Below, in pieces: positions 33,027-41,901 of a stretch of 64,000 nt of DNA (position 1 is its first letter; the number at the start of each line of letters is the position of its first letter). The stretch is from CAZGXM01 sp964529795 (lineage in GTDB: Bacteria; Bacillota; JADQBR01): positions 12,602 to 76,601 of the forward strand of contig CAZGXM010000005.1 of assembly GCA_964529795.1 (NCBI GenBank), in the 5' to 3' direction. A program made the position numbers and the translations under genes. The notes under the pieces are model-generated. The model did not search any database, was not told the origin of the DNA, and saw nothing but the letters and a program-made list of their open reading frames with translations.

Positions 33027-33884
33027 CTACAGTAAAATATCCAGTACCGTAAATACAAACATTAAGGTACTGAGGTAACCGTTCATATTCATGAAGGCAA
33101 TACCCAGTTTGGAGAGGTCATCGGGCTTGATCAGGCGGTGTTCGTGTGCCAGCAGGCCGGCGGCAACAATTACACCCGCCAGGTAAAAGACACCCAGTTT
33201 CAGATACAGGCCCACCGCGGCCAGCAACAGCGGCGCAAGGACGTGCAGTGCCGCGGAAATTACCAGCGCACTGCTGATACCAAAGCGGGCCGGTACCGAG
33301 TGGATACCGGACTTGGTATCGAAATCGTAGTCCTGGCAGGCGTAAATAATATCAAATCCCGCCACCCACACGGCTACAGCCAGGCCCAGCAGCACTCCCG
33401 GCAGGTCAATACTGCCGGTTACCGCCACCCAGCTGCCCAGGGGAGCCAGGCCCAGGGCAACACCGAGTATGAAATGGCAGGCCCAGGTCCAGCGCTTGGT
33501 ATAAGAATAAATGACCAGGACAAAAACGGCAACGGGCATCAGCCTGACACAAAGAGAATTCAGCTGGCTGGCAGCGATATAAAGAACTATAAATGAAATA
33601 ATTGTATAAAGCCACACTTCACCCACGGAAAGAAGTCCCTTGGGCAGCGCTCTCCCCGCTGTCCGGGGATTTCTGGCGTCAATATGCCTGTCAATCAAAC
33701 GGTTTAAGGACATGGCCGCCGTCCGGGCGCCTACCATTGCCAGGGTAATCCAAAAGAGGTCATGGCCGCTGGGCAGGCCGCCGCTGGCCAAAAACGCCCC
33801 CAAATAGGCAAAGGGCAAGGCAAAAATCGTGTGTTCAAATTTAATCATTTCCAAAAAGACCTTGAACTTATTCTCTGAAGCCAT
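33027..33884 (-). CDS. ubiA: UbiA-type polyprenyltransferase (MqnP-like)
   Basis: A 285-residue membrane prenyltransferase with about eight membrane segments. The first Asp-rich motif is NRLIDRHIDARNPRT (residues ~61-75), and the second is YACQDYDFDTKSG (~181-193). It attaches the polyprenyl tail to the aromatic acid precursor. The start overlaps the ubiD stop by 17 bases, so translation is coupled. Confidence 0.93.
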   Translation of the reverse strand: MASENKFKVFLEMIKFEHTIFALPFAYLGAFLASGGLPSGHDLFWITLAMVGARTAAMSLNRLIDRHIDARNPRTAGRALPKGLLSVGEVWLYTIISFIVLYIAASQLNSLCVRLMPVAVFVLVIYSYTKRWTWACHFILGVALGLAPLGSWVAVTGSIDLPGVLLGLAVAVWVAGFDIIYACQDYDFDTKSGIHSVPARFGISSALVISAALHVLAPLLLAAVGLYLKLGVFYLAGVIVAAGLLAHEHRLIKPDDLSKLGIAFMNMNGYLSTLMFVFTVLDILL

Positions 33885-35316
33885 AGTCCTCCCACTTCTT
33901 GTCCACCAACTGTTTGATATCCTCGCTCATTTCAATGTCACCGGGCCACTCCCGGGTATGCCCCTCACCGGGCCACTTTTTGGTGGCGTCAACACCCATC
34001 TTGTGACCGTAATTGGGAAGGGGCGAAGCATGGTCCAGTATATCCAAAGGCCCGTCCACAATGGTCACGTCGCGCTTGGCATCAATGTTATTGAAAACTT
34101 TCCACATTACTTCGGAAAGGTTCTGCACGTTTACCGTCTCGTCCACCACGATAATCAGCTTGGTAAACATCATCTGGCCCATACCCCAGAGGGCATGCAT
34201 CACCTTTTTGGCATGGCCGGGGTATGCTTTTTTAATGGAGACGATGGCACAGTTATGAAACACACCTTCCAGGGGCAAATTCATATCCTTGATTTCCGGA
34301 AGCTGCATCCTTAAAAGCGGCAGGAAAATTCTTTCCGTGGCTTTACCCATGTAGCAGTCCTCCATGGGCGGTTTGCCCACAATGGTGGCCGGGTAGACCG
34401 CATTTTTCCGGTGGGTAATGCAGGTGACATGGAAGACCGGGTACTGGTCGGCCAGGGAATAGTAACCGGTGTGGTCGCCAAAAGGCCCCTCCAGCCGCGT
34501 CTCACCGGGGTCCACATATCCTTCAATGACGATTTCCGCGTGAGCGGGAACCTCGATATCCACGCTCCTGCACTTCACCAGTTCCACCGGCTCTTTGCGC
34601 AGGAAACCTGCAAAAAACATTTCGTCAATATCCTTTGGCAGGGGCGCCGTGGCGGCATAGGTAATGGCCGGGTCACCGCCCAAAGCTACCGCCACTTCCA
34701 TCCGCTGTCCCTTGGCCTGGTTGCCCCGGTAATGCTCAGCACCGTGCTTGTGCATGTGCCAGTGCATGCCGGTGGTTTTGTTATCAAAAATCTGCATGCG
34801 ATACATGCCCACGTTGCGCTTGCCGGTTTCGGAATCCTTGGTAAAAACCAGCGGCAGGGTGATAAACGGCCCGCCGTCCTGGGGCCAGCACTTGAGCACC
34901 GGCAGGATGCGCAAATCAGGGTCGGTGTGCACCACTTCCTGGCAGATGCCTTTTTTCACTGTTTTCGGCATAAAATTGGCAATCCGGGCCACTTTCGGCA
35001 AAGCTTTGAGCTTGTCAAACATGCCGGTGGGCACTTCCGGCGGCTGGAGAAAGGTGAGGATCTCCGCGCCGATATCATCCAAATCTTCCACACCCAGGGC
35101 AAAACACATCCGCTCAAAGCTGCCGAAGGCATTGGTCAGGACAGGCATATCATAGCCTTCAACATTCTCAAACAACAAAGCCGGGCCGTAAGCCTTGCTC
35201 ACCCGGTCGGTGATTTCGGTGATTTCCAAATTATTGGAGACGGGAGCGCTGATACGCTTGAGTTCCCCCCGCTGTTCCAGTTTTTCCATAAAATGCTGCA
35301 GGTCACGAAATGCCAT
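33868..35316 (-). CDS. ubiD: UbiD family decarboxylase (menaquinone synthesis, MqnL-like)
   Basis: A 482-residue UbiD enzyme. Visible landmarks are the prenyl-FMN/metal-binding NVGMYRMQIFDNKTTGMHW stretch (residues ~170-188), EGPFGDHTGYYS with the catalytic Glu/Asp region, and the C-terminal HKMGVDATKKWPGEG. AAAAGGAGG precedes the ATG. It decarboxylates the 1,4-dihydroxy-6-naphthoate-derived or hydroxybenzoate-type precursor, dependent on UbiX. It heads the ubiD-ubiA-ubiX set. Confidence 0.94.
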   Translation of the reverse strand: MAFRDLQHFMEKLEQRGELKRISAPVSNNLEITEITDRVSKAYGPALLFENVEGYDMPVLTNAFGSFERMCFALGVEDLDDIGAEILTFLQPPEVPTGMFDKLKALPKVARIANFMPKTVKKGICQEVVHTDPDLRILPVLKCWPQDGGPFITLPLVFTKDSETGKRNVGMYRMQIFDNKTTGMHWHMHKHGAEHYRGNQAKGQRMEVAVALGGDPAITYAATAPLPKDIDEMFFAGFLRKEPVELVKCRSVDIEVPAHAEIVIEGYVDPGETRLEGPFGDHTGYYSLADQYPVFHVTCITHRKNAVYPATIVGKPPMEDCYMGKATERIFLPLLRMQLPEIKDMNLPLEGVFHNCAIVSIKKAYPGHAKKVMHALWGMGQMMFTKLIIVVDETVNVQNLSEVMWKVFNNIDAKRDVTIVDGPLDILDHASPLPNYGHKMGVDATKKWPGEGHTREWPGDIEMSEDIKQLVDKKWEDYGFRE

Positions 35317-35339
35317 GGTGTCGCCTCCTTTTCACATGC

Positions 35340-35362
35340 AATAACTCGCACCTTGAGTTATT
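35340..35362. repeat. Short inverted repeat related to 30582-30614
   Basis: AATAACTC and GAGTTATT flank GCACCTT. It shares CACCTTGAGTTATT with the longer element and sits at the stop of the upstream gene. Confidence 0.6.
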
Positions 35363-36101
35363 ACCCCGCCATGAATTTTTTCATCGCTTCCGGTTCGTCC
35401 ACCAGCGCGCCCACTGCCAGGGCCAGCAGGTGGCGTTCGGGGGTGTCGGGCAGCGTCTCCAATGCCTCCCGGGCCCGGCAGAGGTAATGGTCGGGGGACG
35501 GTTTGGTAAAGCCGGACCGCAAAATTCCCCAGGCGGTACCAAAATTTCGCCCGTAGGCATGCACAGCTTCAACCATTTCATGGGCCGCACCGGCAATTTT
35601 GGCACCGATGGCACAGGATTCCGCCAAAAGGCTTCCCCATTCCTTTTCCGCCACTGCGGCATAGTCCTCCAGGCCGCCATTTCCGGTTTCCAAAACCTCC
35701 TTGCGAATGATGCCGCCTTCATGAATCTGGCAGATGGATGCCGATAAAGGCGCCAGCATTTCCAAATAATCATGCTTGCTTAAATAGAAAAAGAAATGAC
35801 TGTAAAGGTAATCCCCCACCAGTACCGGATACTGGGGGGCTTTGCCGTCATAGCGGTGCACGTGAGTGGCCAGGCGAATAAACTGCACCACGGCAGCCAG
35901 CGGCCGGCCTTTCTCACCACCGGCGCCAAACATCCTGGCCACCAACAAAAGCATTGCCGGGTACAGGTACTTGTCCACTCTAGCCAATTCTAAGCTAACA
36001 AAGCGGGAAACATGTCCCGCCCGTAATTGAAAAGCCTGCTCCATTACCCGCTCCACTTCCAAGAGTTCGGGTAGAACGGATTCTACAAATTGAAAACTCA
36101 T
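35361..36101 (-). CDS. Degenerate polyprenyl synthetase-like protein
   Basis: 246 residues. The pattern GEKGRPLAAVVQFIRLATHVHRYDGK and YPVLVGDYLYSHFFFYL follows isoprenyl diphosphate synthases (GGKRxRP..., ATLIHDD, ...LLGDYLxA). Both Asp-rich motifs are lost: HRYDG stands where DDxxD should be, and GRNFGTAWGI lacks the DDxxD that follows in real synthases. It should not bind the Mg2+-diphosphates in the normal way. ATG at 36101 follows GGAAGGAAG. Placed directly upstream of ubiD, it may be a non-catalytic subunit that sets tail length or stability for menaquinone synthesis. That role is inference. Confidence 0.72.
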   Translation of the reverse strand: MSFQFVESVLPELLEVERVMEQAFQLRAGHVSRFVSLELARVDKYLYPAMLLLVARMFGAGGEKGRPLAAVVQFIRLATHVHRYDGKAPQYPVLVGDYLYSHFFFYLSKHDYLEMLAPLSASICQIHEGGIIRKEVLETGNGGLEDYAAVAEKEWGSLLAESCAIGAKIAGAAHEMVEAVHAYGRNFGTAWGILRSGFTKPSPDHYLCRAREALETLPDTPERHLLALAVGALVDEPEAMKKFMAG

Positions 36102-36228
36102 CTTCCTACTTCCTTCCTGCCCCAAAAGAGTGGGTTGTCTCATTACTTTGGTTCATCCATAGTTATATTCGTGGCAAAGGGAAAAATTCCTGCAAAAATA
36201 ACCAACATGGCCAGCCCGGCGGTAATTA

Positions 36229-36267
36229 AAAACCTTACGTCCTCTATTTGCGCGAACGTAAGGTTTT
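36229..36267 (-). terminator. Terminator after speD
   Basis: AAAACCTTACGT and ACGTAAGGTTTT form a 12-bp stem, followed on the minus strand by a short T-rich stretch (TTAATT). Confidence 0.8.
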
Positions 36268-36309
36268 AGCCAAAAGATTTCTTTTTACGGGGTAAAATAA
36301 ATATCCCTC

Positions 36310-36687
36310 CTATAGGTTTACCGCCTTGTCGGGAGCATCTTCCATGATGCCGCGGGCCACTTCCCTGGCCTCCACATGCCGGGCGCAGAACAATGCCTTT
36401 AAGTAGTTGACCGCATCCCACGGGTTAACCCTGTCGCCGCAGGTAAACACGTCCACTGCCGCGTAACCCAACTCGGGCCAGGTATGGATGGCCAGGTGGG
36501 ACTCGGAAATAACAACCACACCGCTGACACCCTGAGGGCTGAACTTGTGAAAAACACATTCCCTCACTTCCGCTCCTGCTTCCAGTGCGGCATTAATCAT
36601 GATTTCTTCCACTTTCTTCAGGTCATTCAGAATGTTAAACTCACAACCGTAAATCTCTGCCAACACGTGACGACCCAATGCATTCAA
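36310..36687 (-). CDS. speD: S-adenosylmethionine decarboxylase proenzyme (SpeH type)
   Basis: A 125-residue class 1B AdoMetDC. The self-cleavage site is in SESHLAIHTWPE, with the Ser that becomes the pyruvoyl group; HKFSPQGVSG and the TCGDRVNPW stretch with the active-site Cys are conserved. TTG start preceded by GGGGG. It supplies decarboxylated SAM for spermidine. No spermidine synthase is next to it, but a putrescine-type aminotransferase lies 5 kb away. Confidence 0.94.
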   Translation of the reverse strand: MNALGRHVLAEIYGCEFNILNDLKKVEEIMINAALEAGAEVRECVFHKFSPQGVSGVVVISESHLAIHTWPELGYAAVDVFTCGDRVNPWDAVNYLKALFCARHVEAREVARGIMEDAPDKAVNL

Positions 36688-36762
36688 TTATCATTCCCCC
36701 TTTTTTTCACAAATGCAATTCAATTTTAAGACCTCCTTATTTTTTTGTCAATAGCGGTTTTT

Positions 36763-38943
36763 TCACTTTTCATTGGCGCTGATGGCTATGTAAACCAGGG
36801 GCGCAGCAGCAAAAATCATCATCATTGCGGCAGCCACGATTCCGGAGTCGTTAAAGACCAACGCAGCCCCGCTGCCGACAATTACAGCCAGCAGGCCCCG
36901 GTGGAAATACGGGTACTGCCGGGATATGTACCGGAAAATCCCCACCGGTCGGAAGGACAGCACCGCCAGGGCGGCCAACAGTGCCAGAAACACCCTGCTC
37001 CAAATGGTCCACCTGATAAGCTTGACATTCATGGCCACTTTGCGATATACGACATTCAGGAGAATTTTCGGGCCGCTGTCCAGCACCGACTGCGCCATCC
37101 GGCCCAGGTGGGACTGGACCACGGCAGGCCGCTGGCAGTCATAGGCCGTAAAGATTGTTGCCGTAAGCAGCACCAACCCTGCTGCCACCGGCAATGTGCG
37201 GCGATCCAAACGGATGCCTAACAAACCGGGGATTAAAAAGATAAACGCGCTCAGTGAAGCCAGGGCGCCGCCAAAATTGGCCCCCAGCTGGGGTGCGCCG
37301 ATAATGGCGGTCAAAAAAAATAACACTGCCGTAACCAGGGGAAGCAGCCTGCTCACGTTTGTGTTTAAGCGCTGGTAAAGGGCGGCAGTACCGATAACGG
37401 CAGCACCCGACAGTACCCCCATGTATTCATTGCCAATGCCGTAATAACGGGCACCGGCCATGGGGTCGTATCCCAAAGTTGAATGTTTCATCAGCGCTGC
37501 ATTGTTCAGCAAGTCTGCAACGATGACTACTACGGTAAACAGGCAGATAAAGATAAACGGGGCCAGCAGTTTGTCTTCCGCCAAAACCAAAGCGGCAACC
37601 ACCAGGACACCAATCAGGATTAACAACGCCGACAGGTAAATACCGAAATCCAAAGTGGGCACCATGACCACCAGTAGCAGGCTTACCGGCACGGCAGTGA
37701 GCGCTAAAAGCACTGGCTTCAGGTATGCGGTAACACGGCATCGCGTAAAGAGGCCCAGCAACGCCAGGGCTATCACAATTATTTGCAGCAAAATATACCC
37801 CTTGACCAGCGGCGGCCGGGCTGTGTAGGTAAAAACCGCCCGCTGGTTGAGGGCTGTTAAATTGTCAACGGGCTCGGCGGCAGGCACCGCCCGGAAGCGC
37901 CGCCCGGTAATCCCCGCCGGCGGCTTTATGTCCAGCCAGTGAAAGATACTGGCAGTGAGGTCGGTAGCGGTCACTATCCCCGGCCGGCGGGTAGTGCTGC
38001 TGGTAAGCATCCCCTGCAGGCCTGTCCCGGCAACGATTACCGGGGTAAAAAAATTTTTTACCGCCAGGGCGTCCCGGGAAGGCTGGTGGCTGAAAACTAC
38101 AAATACGGCACCCTGGAAAGCCGGTGCCTCCATAATCCGGCGGCTAAATTCATCGATCCTTGTTAACGCCTGTTTCCTTTCCCGTCGCCAGATTCGGGGC
38201 AATGTGTCCTCTTTCACCAGTTCCAGGCGGGTCAGGTCACCGGTTTCCACCAGTAACAGGTCACTGTCACCGTACTTTAATGTCTCCCGGTATAATTTTT
38301 CGAAGTCGGTACGCCAGAGCAGTGTCTCCCCTGCGGTGAGCATTTCCCGGCTGACGTTACCCTTTGCCACCCTGCCCCAGCGGTCCATCACCATGGCCAC
38401 AGCCTCACGGTGGTACTCGCCAAGCAGGTCGCTGTTGCCGATTACTGCAGCGATAAGCCCGTTTTGCTCCAGGGTTTCTCCCAACAAACCCGGCATGGCA
38501 TAGCTCTTTTGCCTGACATTGGCCTCCCGCGCATCCTGAAGTTTCAAAAAGACAATGCTGCTATTCGCCACGTTTTTCCCTGTACGGGCCCGGTAAATTC
38601 TCGCTACCGCCATACCACCCAGTTCCCGGCCCGCTCCCAGGGCCAGGCCGCCGTCCCGTCCCGCCACCGCCGGGCGGCCTGCTCCCAGGGTGATATAGGC
38701 GTTCTCCCGGGAATAGCCGGCAGCGGTCTTGGGATTCATCAACCCCGAGGCTGCCCGCCGGGCGAGAGCAAAAAGAAAGGGCATGTTCGCCGCATTGATG
38801 TCGTCAATACTCAATCCTTCTGCCGCAATCAGCACTACCTGCCGTTTCCCACCGGCCTGAACAGGCAACGACATCAAGCCAAAAAACAGCAGCGAAACAG
38901 CCACTACCCCCACCAATCCCGGCCATTGACGCACATTAAACAT
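36763..38943 (-). CDS. Membrane protein with extracytoplasmic alkaline-phosphatase-fold domain
   Basis: About 726 residues. An N-terminal signal/anchor (~10-32) is followed by a ~350-residue exported domain with the pattern of AlkP-superfamily proteins (VVLIAAEGLSIDDI near residue 40, DLLLVETGDLTR near 235, VFVVFSHQPS near 285). Then come ten or more membrane segments. I do not see the classic nucleophile context clearly (AGYSRENAYITLGAG near 78 is a candidate), so activity is unproven. It overlaps the glycosyltransferase gene upstream; together they may modify a cell-surface polymer. No specific family name is safe. Confidence 0.65.
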   Translation of the reverse strand: MFNVRQWPGLVGVVAVSLLFFGLMSLPVQAGGKRQVVLIAAEGLSIDDINAANMPFLFALARRAASGLMNPKTAAGYSRENAYITLGAGRPAVAGRDGGLALGAGRELGGMAVARIYRARTGKNVANSSIVFLKLQDAREANVRQKSYAMPGLLGETLEQNGLIAAVIGNSDLLGEYHREAVAMVMDRWGRVAKGNVSREMLTAGETLLWRTDFEKLYRETLKYGDSDLLLVETGDLTRLELVKEDTLPRIWRRERKQALTRIDEFSRRIMEAPAFQGAVFVVFSHQPSRDALAVKNFFTPVIVAGTGLQGMLTSSTTRRPGIVTATDLTASIFHWLDIKPPAGITGRRFRAVPAAEPVDNLTALNQRAVFTYTARPPLVKGYILLQIIVIALALLGLFTRCRVTAYLKPVLLALTAVPVSLLLVVMVPTLDFGIYLSALLILIGVLVVAALVLAEDKLLAPFIFICLFTVVVIVADLLNNAALMKHSTLGYDPMAGARYYGIGNEYMGVLSGAAVIGTAALYQRLNTNVSRLLPLVTAVLFFLTAIIGAPQLGANFGGALASLSAFIFLIPGLLGIRLDRRTLPVAAGLVLLTATIFTAYDCQRPAVVQSHLGRMAQSVLDSGPKILLNVVYRKVAMNVKLIRWTIWSRVFLALLAALAVLSFRPVGIFRYISRQYPYFHRGLLAVIVGSGAALVFNDSGIVAAAMMMIFAAAPLVYIAISANEK

Positions 38944-40123
38944 ACCGGTCATCCTTCACGGTGGAAAAATTGCTTCCATTAAAAATTCCCTTTTCAGTCA
39001 ACAATTTTTCATAAAGAGCCTCGGTTCGGGCCACCATGCGGCTTTCCGCAAACTGCTGTTCCACTGCCCGGCGGGCCTGCAGGCCGAGCACTTCAGCAAG
39101 AAACGGCCGTTCCAGGAGGGTGATGACAGTCCTGGCCAGCGCCCGGGGATTATTGGGCGGCACCAGCATGCCGGTCTTGCCATGCCAGACCAGTTCCGGC
39201 AACCCGCCCACCCTGCTGGCCACAATGGGCCTCCGGGCGGCCATAGCCTCCAGGACGCCAATGGAAAGCCCCTCGGACAACGAGGGGATGACAAAGATAT
39301 TGAAAATCGGCAGCAGCTGGGGAACATCAAAACGAAAACCGGCAAATACTATTTTCTTCAAGCCCAGGTGCGCCGCTTCTTTTTCCAGGCTGCCCCGGAC
39401 GGGACCGTCCCCCACCACCAGGAAATTCACTTTGGGAATCTGGTCCTGAATCATTTTTGCCGCTTTGAGAAAACAGGAAATGCCTTTTTGAGGAATTAGC
39501 CGAGCCACCACCCCGACCACGGGGGCAGTAACGTCCAGTCCCAGTTCCCTTTTTTTGCGGGTAACTTCGGTAATCTGGTTGAACTTGGCCAGGCTGAGGC
39601 CATTATAAATGGTGGTGATTTTTTCGCGGGGAAAGCGCTCTACCCGCTGGATATCCCGGGCCAGGGCTTCGGAGACGGTAATGGCATGGTCTGTATATCT
39701 GGCAAGCCGGCGCTGCACGGCGGAAAACGCGGCCCTTTTCCAGCGGGCATAGTCATCGCCGTAAATGAAGTTATGAAAGGTGGCAATCACCACCGGTACG
39801 CCGGTACGCAGCGCTGCCAAACGGCCAACCAGGCCTGCTTTGGCCCCGTGGGTATGCACCAGCTGCACTTGATGCTGCCGCATCAGCGATACCAGCTGGC
39901 GGAAAGCAAGCAAATCCGTGAAAGGATTGATATTGCCCTGCAGGTCGATGGGATAGGTAAACACCCCCAACCGCCGCAGGTCAGTGATCATATCACCGTA
40001 ATCCGGGCTGCAGACCATAAAATCAAAACGTTGCCGGCTGAGATTCCGGGCCAAGCTGAGGACATGCTCCTTCATGCCGCCCTCCGCTGGCCGGAGAATA
40101 TGTAGTACCTTTATCCGCGCCAT
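38936..40123 (-). CDS. Glycosyltransferase family 4 protein
   Basis: A 395-residue GT-B retaining glycosyltransferase. HTHGAKAGLVGRLAA in the N-domain, VVGVVARLIPQKG at the hinge and the donor-binding EGLSIGVLEAMAARRPIVAS (E-x7-E motif) are clear. The ATG at 40123 follows GGCGGTG. No signal peptide. It would add a sugar to a lipid-linked or surface polymer; the sugar is not predictable. Confidence 0.9.
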   Translation of the reverse strand: MARIKVLHILRPAEGGMKEHVLSLARNLSRQRFDFMVCSPDYGDMITDLRRLGVFTYPIDLQGNINPFTDLLAFRQLVSLMRQHQVQLVHTHGAKAGLVGRLAALRTGVPVVIATFHNFIYGDDYARWKRAAFSAVQRRLARYTDHAITVSEALARDIQRVERFPREKITTIYNGLSLAKFNQITEVTRKKRELGLDVTAPVVGVVARLIPQKGISCFLKAAKMIQDQIPKVNFLVVGDGPVRGSLEKEAAHLGLKKIVFAGFRFDVPQLLPIFNIFVIPSLSEGLSIGVLEAMAARRPIVASRVGGLPELVWHGKTGMLVPPNNPRALARTVITLLERPFLAEVLGLQARRAVEQQFAESRMVARTEALYEKLLTEKGIFNGSNFSTVKDDRYV

Positions 40124-40198
40124 TAAAGGTTTCACCGCCGTAAAGCAATTAATCTCTGGCGTTAGCTTTACCTTTTGCAGGGAAACTATTCTTAATTT

Positions 40199-40313
40199 GG
40201 GGACGGTTCTTGACTTGAATTCCAGTTAATGGAAAAGGGGCGGCCCCTGCGTGAATCCGACAAAATACCTTTTGTGGTGTCGCATTTTGTCATTCAGGTC
40301 CAAAACCGTCCCC
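40199..40313. repeat. 115-bp element with GGGGACGGTT terminal inverted repeats
   Basis: GGGGACGGTT at 40199 and AACCGTCCCC at 40304 are perfect inverted ends. Inside, CGACAAAATACC... and ...GCATTTTGTCA form another imperfect stem. It resembles a REP/MITE-type unit; single ends occur at 28936, 33007 and 51444. Confidence 0.72.
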
Positions 40314-40319
40314 GTCAAA

Positions 40320-41765
40320 TTATTTCTTTTGTCTTTGCTCCACAATATCAGCAATTTCTTCCACCTGCTCGTCGGTGGCATTGTCATGGCATTCCACACA
40401 GGAGTTGGGCATATCGTACGTGGTGCTGAAACCGGGCGGGAATACATTGAGCCTGTGTGAGCGAATATCTCCCAGCCCTTTTTCATCCCAGACGGCGGAT
40501 TTGGCTGTCCTGGTCATGTGGCAGGAGACACAGCCTGTCTTTGCCATGGCGGCATACTTGCTATCCCCGAAGTGGTGCTCTTCTCCGTTAAAGGGCGGGG
40601 AAGCCCGGTGGCAATCCAGGCACATTTCACGCCCTGCTTCTTTTTTAGTATATTCCTTGTCTCCCACCCTGTAACCGTCATCATGGGGTGAGTGGCAGTC
40701 AAAGCAGGTTTTCGGCGCCTGATCAGATTCACTCTTATAATGCGCTGATACCTTGTGGTCCCACCACTGCTGGTGGTGTTTCTTTGAAGCAACTGACTCC
40801 TCCAGGGTTACTTTGCCGTCGTCATCTCTATCCTCGCCATAATAACCGCCTTTATCTGACCAGTAATTATCCAAATCCAATCCCACTTCATAAGCACCAT
40901 TTTGACCCTGCTTTTCGGCCCACGGGAATTCAAAGACACCGTTGGGCTTGCTCTTTCCGCGGCTGTGGCACTGGCCGCAAACCTCGTTGGCAGTCTTCTT
41001 GTTATCCAGCTTGGCCGGGTTGATAATGTTGCCCGGGGGGTTGTTCTGGTGCAGGCTGCCGGGACCATGACAGTCCTCACACCCGGTATTGAACTCGGAA
41101 TACTGGTAGCCTGTTACCAGACCGTCGTTGTTCCACTTCAATGCCAGGCCGGTATTATGACAGCCGGCGCAGTTCTTTTCAAAGGTACGCCCGGGCCGCC
41201 ACCAGTTGTTCTTGTTCGGCTCCCCGTGGCCCTCGTCCGCGTGATAAGGTACCCATTTCTCAGGTTTTTGGTTCCACTGGATAGGCAGGATGTGAATGGC
41301 GTTATCATTTGCTTCATTTGCTACATCTTTGGTGAGATAGCGCTGTTTCCAGTTATCCCAACCGCCGTAGGTACCAAAAATCTTGTAGTCCTTATCACCG
41401 ATAGTCACGGTGCCGTCCTCTTTTAAAACGATGTCAACAATTTCACCGCCGCCCTCTTTCATGGCCCCGTAGGAAAGCTTACCGGCACCAAAATCCCCTT
41501 TCAATTCGAACTTATCCCAGTCTGCTTGCTGTAAAGACAGGGCGTGGAATGTATCTTTCCACTGCTTGTAGATTTCCTTGTGACAGTTGCCGCATTCTTC
41601 CGAGCCAATAAACTGCTTGGCCGCCACGTCTTTGCCCGGAGACTGCTGAGGCGGTTTTTCATCAGGCTTGGTAGCCTCCCGACGGAAACAGCCACCGGCG
41701 ACTGCCAGCCCCACAATTAAGGTCAGGATACCAATGCAAAGAAACAGCTTCTTTTTCCTGGACAT
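40320..41765 (-). CDS. Octaheme c-type cytochrome lipoprotein
   Basis: A 481-residue exported cytochrome. It has a signal peptide with a lipobox at VAGGC, so it is probably anchored on the outer face of the membrane. Eight CxxCH motifs: CGNCH, CAGCH, CEDCH, CGQCH, CFDCH, CLDCH, CVSCH, CVECH. The module GSEECGNCH ... WKQRY ... CxxCH..GL ... CEDCHGPG ... INPAKL ... CGQCHSRGKS ... HHQQW ... GDIRSH recurs in the 12-heme protein at 43435-46362. GGGGGAAAATC precedes the ATG. Likely role: electron transfer between the membrane and extracellular or cell-wall acceptors. No typical nitrite/hydroxylamine reductase motif was recognised. Confidence 0.92.
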   Translation of the reverse strand: MSRKKKLFLCIGILTLIVGLAVAGGCFRREATKPDEKPPQQSPGKDVAAKQFIGSEECGNCHKEIYKQWKDTFHALSLQQADWDKFELKGDFGAGKLSYGAMKEGGGEIVDIVLKEDGTVTIGDKDYKIFGTYGGWDNWKQRYLTKDVANEANDNAIHILPIQWNQKPEKWVPYHADEGHGEPNKNNWWRPGRTFEKNCAGCHNTGLALKWNNDGLVTGYQYSEFNTGCEDCHGPGSLHQNNPPGNIINPAKLDNKKTANEVCGQCHSRGKSKPNGVFEFPWAEKQGQNGAYEVGLDLDNYWSDKGGYYGEDRDDDGKVTLEESVASKKHHQQWWDHKVSAHYKSESDQAPKTCFDCHSPHDDGYRVGDKEYTKKEAGREMCLDCHRASPPFNGEEHHFGDSKYAAMAKTGCVSCHMTRTAKSAVWDEKGLGDIRSHRLNVFPPGFSTTYDMPNSCVECHDNATDEQVEEIADIVEQRQKK

Positions 41766-41849
41766 GATTTTCCCCCTTTTCCTACTTGTGAAAGGATTTA
41801 ACCACTTATTAATATCATCTTTCCAAATAAGGGGGAGAATTATGCAGAA

Positions 41850-41888
41850 AAGTCACACCCGCGGCGCCAGGCGGCAAAGGTGTGACTT
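41850..41888 (-). terminator. Terminator of the putrescine-type aminotransferase gene
   Basis: AAGTCACACC and GGTGTGACTT form a 10-bp stem, with TTTTC after it on the minus strand. Confidence 0.8.
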
Positions 41889-41901
41889 ATTTGTGCAGCA
41901 T

